From: Merluccius polli
Taxonomy: Eukaryota; Chordata; Actinopteri; Gadiformes; Merlucciidae
Assembly: GCA_030340625.1 (NCBI GenBank)
Contig: JAOPHQ010004843.1
Coordinates: 186,001 to 250,000, forward strand
Direction: 5' to 3'
DNA length: 64,000 nt
A program made the position numbers and the translations under genes. The notes under the pieces were generated by a model that saw nothing but the letters and a program-made list of their open reading frames with translations, did no database searches and was not told the DNA's origin. Position 1 is the stretch's first letter. Every line of letters begins with the position of its first letter. Of this stretch, positions 56,241 through 64,000 are shown piece by piece.

Positions 56241-59200
56241 CCCGAGGGATACTGGCAAGTCGCTCTCTGGACCCCTCGGTTTCCCGTCCCCTACTGTGTG
56301 CCACCCTCTTGTGGCAGGATCAAACTCTTCCGCTTACCATCGTCCTTGACTCCGGTGCAGACGAGAGTTTTATCGACCGGGAGGTGGTTCACCAGCTGAG
56401 GATCGACACCGTTCCCCTGGATTCCCCAATTGAGACCCAGGCACTAGACGGGAGGTCACTCGCTCGGGTGGAACGTCGTACCGTTCCTGTTAATCTGCTT
56501 GTTTCGGGTAATCACCACGAGTCCATCTCACGTCTCGTGATTTCTTCCCCCCTCTCACCGGTCGTTCTAGGCTACCCCTGGCTTAAGACCCACAATCCTC
56601 AGATCGACTGGGTAACCGGACGAGTCATTTCCTGGAGTACACACTGTCTCTCCCACTGTTTGCGCTCCGCCCAGTCTCTTCGGGCGCCGGAGCTCGGTCC
56701 TGCTACTGCACCTCCCGACTTGTCCTCTGTCCCGGAGGAGTATCACGATCTCGGAGTGGTTTTTTAGTAAATCCCATGCCTTGTCCTTGCCCCCTCATCG
56801 CCCTTATGACTGTGCTATTGACCTTCTTCCTGGGTCCCCCCTTCCTAGCAGCCGCTTGTTCCAACTCTCCCGTCCTGAACGGGAGTCCATGGAGGAATAT
56901 ATCAGAGAGTCCCTCGCCGCCGGAATCATCCGTCCGTCTTCATCACCAGTAGGAGCGGGATTCTTCTTTGTTAGTAAGAAGGACTGCTCACTACGTCCCT
57001 GTATCGACTACCGTGGTCTGAACGGTATCACCGTAAAGAATAAATATCCCTTAACCCTCATCAGTTCTGCCTTCGTTCCCCTCAACGGAGCTGTGGTTTT
57101 CTCAAAACTAGACTTGCGCAACACGTACCATTTGGTCCGCATCCGGGAGGGTGACGAGTGGAAGACCGCGTTCAACACCCCACTGGGCCACTTTGAGTAT
57201 TTAGTTATGCCCTTCGGGCTCACCAACGCCCCCGCGGTCTTCCAGTCCCTGGTCAATGACGATCTCCAGGACATGTTGAACCATTCCGTTTTCGTAACAT
57301 CGACGACATCCTGATCTTCTCCAAGTCCGTGGAGGAGCACAGGATTCACGTTCGACAGGTTCTGCAGCGATTGTTGGAGAACCGACTTTATGTTAAGGCG
57401 GAGAAGTGCGAGTTCCACGTCCCGTCCATCTCCTTTCTGGGCTACATCATCAGCCAAGGCCAGATTGAGCTGGATCCCTCCAAGGTCTCTGCGGTGGCCG
57501 AGTGGCCCTCACCCCCAACCCGCAAGAGACTGCAACAGTTCCTAGGGTTCGCCAACTTCTATCGTCGATTCATACAAGGCTACAGTCAAGTCGCGGCACC
57601 CCTTACGGCCCTGACCTCCACCAAGAGTGCCTTCGTATGGACGCCAGAGGCGGAGACCGCCTTTCTGGGCCTCAAGAAGCGGTTCATATCCGCGCCCATT
57701 CTCGTTCAACCTGATCCCTCTCTCCAGTTTGTGGTAGAGGCCGACGCTTCTGACACCGGAGTGGGCGCGGTTCTCTCCGAACGCTCCCCCTCCAACCACA
57801 AGCTCCACCCCTGTGCCTTCTTCTCCCGCCGGCTGTCCCCGCGGGAGCGAAACTATGACGTCGGCAACCGCGAGCGCTTGCCTTGGAGGAGTGGCGACAT
57901 TGGCTGGAGGGCGCGGAGCATCTGTATATTGTTTGGACCGACCACTGCAACCTGGCCTATGTCCAGTCAGCTAAGAGACTGAACTCTCGACAGGCCAGGT
58001 GGGCCTTATTCTTTGGTCGTTTTAACTTCTCCCTCACCTACCGTCCCGGCTCCCAGAACGTTAAGCCGGATGCCCTGTCCCGCCTGTACTCCCCCGAGGC
58101 CCCCGGTACAGACCCCGAAACCATCCTGCCACCCACTTGTCTGATCGCCACACTCACCTGGGAGGTTGAGTCCGCGGTACGCCTTGGGCAGAGGCAGCAG
58201 CCAGACCCCGGTACCGGTCCCCCCAACCGTTTGTTCGTTCCGGACGCTGTACGGTCCAGGGTACTGGTCTGGGCTCATTCCTCCAGGCTCACCTGCCACC
58301 CGGGAATCACCCGCATGTTGGACTTCGTCCGCTGGCGATTCTGGTGGTCCACTATGGACGCAGATGTCCGTTCCTTTATTGCGGCGTGCGCAACCTGCGC
58401 TCGGAATAAGACCTCGACCCGTCCCCGTTCCGGCCTGCTACGACGCCTACCCATCCCTAGCCGTCCTTGGTCACACATCGCCCTGGACTTTCGTCACCGG
58501 CCTGCCCACGTCCGAGGGCAACACCACCATTCTCACCGTGATCGACCGTTTTTCTAAGGCCGCACACTTCATTGCTCTCCCCAAGCTCCCCTCCTCAAGG
58601 GAGACCGCAGATCTCTTGGTTCGGCACGTGTTCCGCCTGCATGGCATCGTTTCTGACAGAGGTCCCCAGTTCACCTCTCAAGTTTGGCATGCGTTCTGCG
58701 TGGCTCTAGGTGCCACACCCAACCTCTCCTCCGGATTCCACCCCCAGTCCAATGGACAATCTGAGCGGGCCAATCAGGAGATGGAGGCAGCACTCCGTTG
58801 CATCACCCACGCCAGTCCCACCTCTTGGAACACTCAGCTCCCCTGGGTCGAATATGCCCACAACACCCTAGTGAATGCATCCACAGGGTTATCCCCTTTC
58901 ATGGCCTCGCTGAGATAGCAAACCACCCCTGTTCCCCGAATTGGAGGACGAGATAGCAGTCCCGTCGGTCCAGACCTACCTGCGCAGGTGCCGGCGCACG
59001 TGGAAACGCACACGCGCTGCGTTACTCCGCGCATCCTCCCGCTCCCAGTTGCAGGCCAATAAGCGTCGTTTACCTGCCCCCCAGTACACTCCCGGACAAA
59101 GGGTTTGGCTTCAGGCAAAAGACCTTCCCTTGAAGGGAGTTCCCCCCAAACCCCCCCCCGTTTCATTGGTCCATTCAAGATTGAGACTATCATTAACCCC

Positions 59201-59591
59201 TGTGCCGTGCGACTCAGACTTCCTCCATCCCTCCGTGTGCATCCGACCTTCCACGTCTCCCAGGTCAAGCCCATCTCCACCAGCCCGTTGTCTCCCCCCC
59301 GTTCCGCCCCCACCTCCTCCCAGGGTCATTGACAACCACCCGGCGTGGACGGTCCGTCGTCTCCTTGATGTGCGGCGCCGCGGCCGGGGACACCAATACC
59401 TCGTCGACTGGGAGGGGTACGGTCCTGAGGAGCGCTCCTGGGTTCCCCGGAATCGTATTCTGGATGTCTCACTCATTCGGGACTTCCATCGGGATCACCC
59501 GTCCGTTGTTGGGCGTCCGCCGAGAGGCGTCCGTAGAGGGGGGGGTACTGTTACGCCACGTCCTGCTACACGGTCCAACACCCCCATCTAG
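56222..59591 (+). pseudogene. pol of the sushi-type element (multiply broken)
   Basis: Protease with DSGADESFID (about 56350). Reverse transcriptase with FFFVSKKD, LDLRNTYHLVRI and VMPFGLTNAPAVFQ. The YxDD box reads NIDD, next to a frame break. RNase H with DASDTGVGAVLSE; integrase with an HHCC finger, SDRGPQF and ERANQEMEA; C-terminal chromodomain with YLVDWEGYGPEERSWVPR. Breaks: T-run 56760-56765, about 57290, about 57875, about 58487, stop 58916-58918, C-run at about 59150, and a return shift around 59310. No active polyprotein is possible. Confidence 0.9.
59535..59548 (+). other. polypurine tract
   Basis: AGAGGGGGGGG followed by TAC directly before the 3' LTR TG, in the expected place for plus-strand priming. 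Confidence 0.8.
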
Positions 59592-59880
59592 TGGCCGCTT
59601 GTCGCCACTGGTCCTCATTCTCCCAACACACCTGTCTGCAATCTGCAATCTCCATTCCCTACTTCAGCCGGGGATCTTCAATCAGCCGACGCCAGTTCGT
59701 CGTATAATACTACCAATTCTCCATTCTTCATACCTTTCGCCGAACCCTTGCCTGCTTGACTACCGCTTGCCTAGCCCGGCTTGTTGTTATCCCTTGGTCC
59801 CAATAAATCCCACTTCCTTTCACCTCGTCTCCGCCTCCCTGTGTCCAGCGTTTGGGTTCACTCGTCCTGTCCTCGTAGCA
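59549..59880 (+). repeat. 3' LTR
   Basis: About 97% identical to the 5' LTR over aligned bases. It ends GTAGCA and is followed by TSD GTGTC. Confidence 0.95.
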
Positions 59881-59885
59881 GTGTC

Positions 59886-61088
59886 TAAATTATACTTAAA
59901 TGTTAATGGAAATGGTAGACCAAATGACAGTAAGATCAATTCACAACATAAATATATCTGAAACAACTATTTCTACATAACATCAGGGTATGAAAATGGT
60001 TTAGGAGATGCAAATGATGTCACCTTTTAGAGGCCTTACTTTAACCAAAATGTTCTTTTTGTTGTGGAATATTTAAAAGACGTTTTATGCTAATCGTAAC
60101 ATGGGACCCGTCCGTGTGTAAAACACAGAATTTCCAGGACCCGGCGCGGACAGCATTTATGACGCCGTAACCCAGGTGATGGATGTGGACAGGGACAGCA
60201 CCCAGGGGTGGTTGTGTGGCGTTTCTGTTGGTTTCTGTCCCGGTATCGATCTCTCAGTAACGGCAGCTGTGCTCCGGTCGCCGCACTCTTCTCTCCCCTC
60301 ACAAACAATTCATAAAACCGTCACCGCCGTAAAGTGTAAATGTCAAACTGCGACATTATCTGATGTGTTTTTTAACATTGATGATGTTGACCGTTGGCAG
60401 CCATGCTTTCGCATTCACGACAGGCACACAGAAGGTTAGCTAGAAGAAACAGGTTCGTCTGAGGACATAGTCCAGGGCATTAATAGAAGGATAAATCATT
60501 GCTTTTTCTACGTTTCCTACGTACGTTTTGTGTTGATCGTGTCCACAGGCCATAAATACTCCTGGGTAATATCGGCGGGGAGAAATGTCCATCATGCTAT
60601 AGGAGGAGGTATTTACGAGGGGGGTAGGGGTCAGTTTGATTGACGGTGGATGGCAGGGTCTGGTGCAGAGACACCTGCTGTGTTTCCATCACTGTTGCCT
60701 CACACTATAATACCCTCGAGGAGATGAGCAGGAGCGGTTAGTGGTCGAAGTGAGACAGCTGAGCTGCTTCAGCGCCATTCAAGGCGATGTGGACTGTTGA
60801 GGATCAGGGCCGATCACAACCTTCAGATAAGCTTCATGGGTGACGACATCATTTATGTCTTATGATGTAGTCGCTAAATCTCCAAAGCACTTTAGGCTGC
60901 TTCCCATATGCTTACTGCATTTGGGAATTAATGTTGATTAAGGACAACGTCTGGAGATTTAGGAAGCGAAGGTGAGCGGTGAATTGACCGTTCGCAAAAC
61001 CCCGCCCTCGAACGGCCCTCGTCCAATCCTAGCTCAGCAACTGTAACTAAGAAGACGGACCTCCGTCAAACATTACGATTTCAGCAAG
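59886..61088. other. spacer between LTR element and THAP transposase
   Basis: No gene recognised. An imperfect inverted repeat TCGCTAAATCTCCA (60871-60884) and TGGAGATTTAGGAAGCGA (60952-60969) may mark the left terminal region of the DNA transposon. GC-rich promoter-like sequence follows at 61000-61088. Confidence 0.45.
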
Positions 61089-61289
61089 ATGGTTAAACGG
61101 TGCGCCTATGCCACCTGCAAATCCGACACCCGATACCCGAAACGTTTAGAGGGAGGGGTCGTTTTTTTCGCCTTCCCCAAGCCCAAAACGCAACCAGAAA
61201 GATGCCGACTGTGGATTAAACAGTGTGGGAGACCTCCATCACAACTGAATGTCTCGAAGATCAATAAACATTCATATGTCTGCTCTAAG
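61089..61289 (+). CDS. THAP transposase exon 1
   Basis: 67 codons, donor AAG|GTAAGT, phase 0. It holds most of the THAP domain, starting MVKRCAYATCKSDTRYPKR. Confidence 0.9.
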
Positions 61290-64000
61290 GTAAGTAAAGC
61301 TAGCGAGCTAGCATATCAATTATCAATAAGTAGCTAAGCACATTCAGTCTGTGAAACTGGACTTTAACATTTGTGGTTCTATATAGTATTATTATCGAGA
61401 GTAGTAAAGTTAGAACACTAGATACTTTATTATCCTGTTGGAAATTCAGGTAGCCTGTGAGGCTCTGTTAGCCAAACACTAATTATGTTGCTACTGACAC
61501 AGGTAATTTAGCAAGAGGTTGACGGTCACTGGAGGCTATAAAATCTTTAAAACTGAAAATCAGTAGTAGTTCCATCTAGCATTGTTGCCGAAAGCAGTGG
61601 CTAACATTTCACCAACAAATCAACACGTGTTGCCATCTGTAAAGTCATAACATACTAAGGTAACTGGCTAGCGCTAATCATGTTGCTATCCAGGGTTGAC
61701 GGCGTTTTGCTCTCCGGTGGTGGTTGCCAGTGGATCGCCAACTTCTAGCAATCTGGAATACTGTGTGTTAAGGTCCCAATAGGCGATTATGAACTTATTG
61801 TATTTTAATTTTTGCAGCATTTTATGAACGGGAGTCCTACACCCGACTATCCTAACCCTGTACAGGCTGTTCAAGTGCCTAACCCGACAAGGGAACATCT
61901 AGGAGGCTGCCGAAAGCCACCAACACAACGGTAGGTTGTAGGTTATATTATTCCTAAGCATGCTACATTGATTTAAAAACTAAAAAGTTGAGCATGTTTT
62001 GAAGAAATGTGTTAGTTATCCTTGGTTTACTTTTTGAGCTGAAACCCACTTAAATCATGTGTTGTTCAAAAACAGAAACATCCTGTTTCGTTCAAAAGTA
62101 CATACACATAGCCCCTTTGATTGCAAGTTACATGTTTTATTCTTTTTTGTAACAGTGCTCAAAACTATTCAGCACAATCCAGCACCATTGAGGCAGAAAA
62201 CACTCAAGGGTGTGTTGTTGACAGTGGTTAAGTGATTTTATGTTGATGCAATGTAGTAATCAAAATAAAAAACATCAAGCTTGGTCTTCATCTCCTCCCA
62301 TTTTGCTACGTCAAATTGTATTCGTTCAAGGTGGTAGTCTTGCTCACATTTTACAAATAAATCGCACCATATCATTCCTGTGAGCCCAAGCTGCCCCATA
62401 ATTTGGTAAAAATACTCATGGCTCCTTTTCAATTTGTAACTGCCATCTGTCTGTCTTGAAAGGTATGGGCACTGTACGAAACTCTCCCTAGATGGACACT
62501 TTATTTCTAAAAGCCCATAGCTACCCTCTCCTCTTTCTTTGACTCTGCGATCAGGCGATGTACCTAGATGTGGGGAGTGGGGGTTTACAACAAAGCCACA
62601 TGGATACACTACATTGCCTGTGAGCTTTGTGTACTGTGTTGCAGCTATGGGCTCTAGTACCACACCTCTTCTCATCGCTTTAGTCTGCACTTTTGTGGCA
62701 CTCTTTAAGTTTGCTGCAAGACTTTCCTGATCAGCTCTCCTAGCGCAGATTCTTTTAAAAGAGGTCGATGTTATTCGGGTAGACCTTGCCTGGAACCACA
62801 GCTGGTTTGTGTTTTGTTCCCTTGTTTCATGCTCTAGAGCTATAGAATCAGGCATGGTAATGCTAAGTTCTGTGTAGTGACGTGTGGCCTGTTCATCCAG
62901 AACTGTGCAGACATTCATGGGTTGGGGTGGCAGAGGAAAGTTGGGGAAGTCATCCGATTGGCTGACAGGATGTACTCCAGGGTTAACAAATGATGCCCCA
63001 ATGTTGCTAAAAAGTGGCAGCTGTAAAAAGAGGGAAAAGAAAGAGAATATAGTTATAATCATTGACATCTACACTTTTTTTTATAGAGAATCTTGAGCAA
63101 CCCCTACTTCCTGAAGTCCACCTGGAAAAAGAAGCAGAGGAGGAGCAGGGCACAGAAAAACAGAAGAATTTGAAAGAAGATAATAATAACCTAAAACTGA
63201 AATTGCTTGTAAAAGAAGCTGAGATAGACAGACTGAAAGCAGAAATAAGCACACTTAAGAAGAAAACTCTCACACCTGAGCTCATTCAAAGCAGCAACAT
63301 TTCCAAAATGTTTGAATACAGTACTGGCTTTAGATATGACCAATTCAACCAACTGTGCACCGTTTTTGGAATTCCAAATAATCCACACACAATTTCAATT
63401 ACTATCCCGCTAAAGTACAAACGCACTAATTTGGAAATTAATGAGATGCCCCTCCGTAACCAGCTCATGTTTGTCTTGATGAAATTGCGGAACAATGAAG
63501 ATCTGAAAAGTCTTGCATTTCGATTCAACATATCTATACAAAATGCAAGCAATGTCTTCAAAGCCTGGATTGACTATATGTTCAATGTTTTGGGTGAGTT
63601 ACCTATTTGGCCACACAGAGACATTATTGCCCAGAACATGCCAGCTGCCTACAAAATTGATTACCCAACCACATTCGCCATATTAGATTGCACCGAGCTC
63701 AGAATTGAGAGGCCAACCTCACTTGTTCTGCAAAGCCAGAGCTTTTCTAATTACAAAAGCACCAATACCCTCAAAGCGTTAGTTGTATGTGACCCCCGTG
63801 GCGCTGTGATTTTCTCATCAGCGCTTTTTACAGGTTCCATGTCAGACAAGGAGATTGTCAGACAGTGCGGAATCATCTCACTACTACAGAAAATGATTGA
63901 GAATGGCTATTTACAAAGAGGGGATGGCTTAATGGCCGATAAAGGGTTTTTGATCGAGGAAGACATTAAAGCAATCGGACTGCAGTTAAATCTGCCACCT
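61089..64000 (+). CDS. THAP-domain DDE transposase (ISL2EU/IS4EU-type), 3'-partial
   Basis: Spliced gene. Exon 1 61089-61289, exon 2 61818-61930, exon 3 62156 to about 62213, exon 4 from about 63089 past 64000. Residues 1-70 form a THAP zinc finger: MVKRCAYATC, a Trp in RLWIKQCG, and CSK|HF split by intron 1 (C2CH). Next come a coiled coil rich in Glu and Lys (63110-63260), a helix-turn-helix of the HTH_Tnp_4 kind (RNQLMFVLMKLRNNEDLKSL) and a DDE_Tnp_4 catalytic core: ILDCTELRIE, NTLKALVVCDPRG, GSMSDKEI, LMADKGF. The first two acidic residues are visible; the third lies beyond the window. Exon 4 is open for 304 codons, so the copy looks recent. The exon 3 donor is the least certain junction. 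Confidence 0.88.
61818..61930 (+). CDS. THAP transposase exon 2
   Basis: Acceptor TTTTTGCAG, donor ACG|GTAGGT, ends in phase 2. The first codons His-Phe complete the THAP C-x2-H signature. The rest is a Pro-rich linker. Confidence 0.85.
62156..62213 (+). CDS. THAP transposase exon 3 (3' end uncertain)
   Basis: Acceptor TTGTAACAG. It encodes AQNYSAQSSTIEAENTQG. The donor could be GT at 62210, 62214 or 62217. Only a phase-0 end joins exon 4 without a stop if exon 4 starts at 63089. Confidence 0.6.
62238..63020 (-). CDS. YqaJ-type (lambda-exonuclease-like) nuclease, terminal exon
   Basis: 260 codons on the minus strand inside intron 3 of the transposase. It is preceded by a strong acceptor (pyrimidine-rich, ending TTTTTACAG), so upstream exons must lie above 63020 or beyond the window. 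YqaJ / PD-(D/E)xK motifs: LWFQARSTRITSTSFKRI, LGTSPDRRV (catalytic Asp), LLEIKCPS (E-x-K), YFYQIMGQLGLTG. The stop TAA is 25 nt from transposase exon 3. ISL2EU transposons are known to carry a YqaJ nuclease beside a THAP transposase. Confidence 0.88.
   Translation of the reverse strand: MPLFSNIGASFVNPGVHPVSQSDDFPNFPLPPQPMNVCTVLDEQATRHYTELSITMPDSIALEHETREQNTNQLWFQARSTRITSTSFKRICARRADQESLAANLKSATKVQTKAMRRGVVLEPIAATQYTKLTGNVVYPCGFVVNPHSPHLGTSPDRRVKERGEGSYGLLEIKCPSRESFVQCPYLSRQTDGSYKLKRSHEYFYQIMGQLGLTGMIWCDLFVKCEQDYHLERIQFDVAKWEEMKTKLDVFYFDYYIAST

Larger units (their letters stand above)
54982..59880 (+). mobile_element. Ty3/gypsy chromovirus (Tf1/sushi group), complete but coding-defective
   Basis: Two LTRs of 339 and 332 bp, each starting TGTTACGCC and ending TAGCA, enclose gag and pol. 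A perfect 5-bp target duplication GTGTC flanks it (54977-54981 and 59881-59885). Domain order is gag with zinc knuckle, protease, reverse transcriptase, RNase H, integrase, chromodomain. The LTRs differ at about ten positions plus one 7-bp gap (about 3%), so insertion was not very recent. At least seven frame breaks or stops inactivate it. It lies in the rab6b intron in the same orientation as the gene. Confidence 0.95.

Noticed and set aside
62539..62730. 63-codon + frame inside the YqaJ exon
   Set aside because: Shadow of the minus-strand nuclease, whose motifs are clear.
62238..63068. YqaJ start at the Met near 63068
   Set aside because: The first 16 residues are hydrophobic and are translated from a pyrimidine-rich tract ending in CAG, which is better read as an intron 3' end; the exon begins at 63020.

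Overview
The window is vertebrate nuclear DNA and almost certainly from a teleost fish. It has split genes with GT-AG introns and long dinucleotide microsatellites. It also carries many tRNA-derived SINEs, hAT, Harbinger-like and piggyBac-like MITEs, a sushi-type chromovirus LTR retrotransposon and a THAP-domain DNA transposon. I read no bacterial, phage or organellar signature.

Two host genes lie head to tail on the + strand. Positions 1955-13683 hold exons 2-14 of slco2a1, the prostaglandin transporter of the OATP family; exon 1 is to the left. Positions 15887-53172 hold coding exons 1-7 of rab6b, a Golgi Rab GTPase; the last exon, with the C-terminal Cys motif, is not in the window and should lie beyond 64000. 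The genes are about 2.2 kb apart. That gap holds the slco2a1 3' UTR, a 16-bp minisatellite and a GC-rich rab6b promoter with a perfect CRE palindrome. SLCO2A1 and RAB6B are also neighbours in human, which supports the b-paralogue call.

The introns are full of mobile DNA. Four hAT-type insertions have 8-bp target duplications I could read directly: 11928-13266 and 39247-42044, which each contain further insertions, 41206-41508, and 49669-49892. Other elements are a TTAA-bounded piggyBac-like MITE (33269-33751), a 1.2-kb element with 18-bp inverted ends (44231-45429), a foldback element (8744-9777) and SINE copies in both orientations. The last visible rab6b intron carries a complete but coding-defective gypsy/sushi element (54982-59880, 5-bp TSD GTGTC). 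Right of it is the left part of a two-gene DNA transposon: a spliced THAP-DDE transposase (61089 to past 64000) with a YqaJ-type nuclease exon on the opposite strand inside its third intron.

The most unusual host-side pattern is that tandem repeats repeatedly begin at, or contain, 5' splice sites. slco2a1 exon 10 has four in-frame copies of its donor. rab6b exon 2 is followed by about 16 more CAG|GTA donor look-alikes. rab6b exon 4 has its last 50 nt plus donor duplicated. Repeat arrays also begin at or just after the donors of slco2a1 exon 7 and rab6b exon 6.
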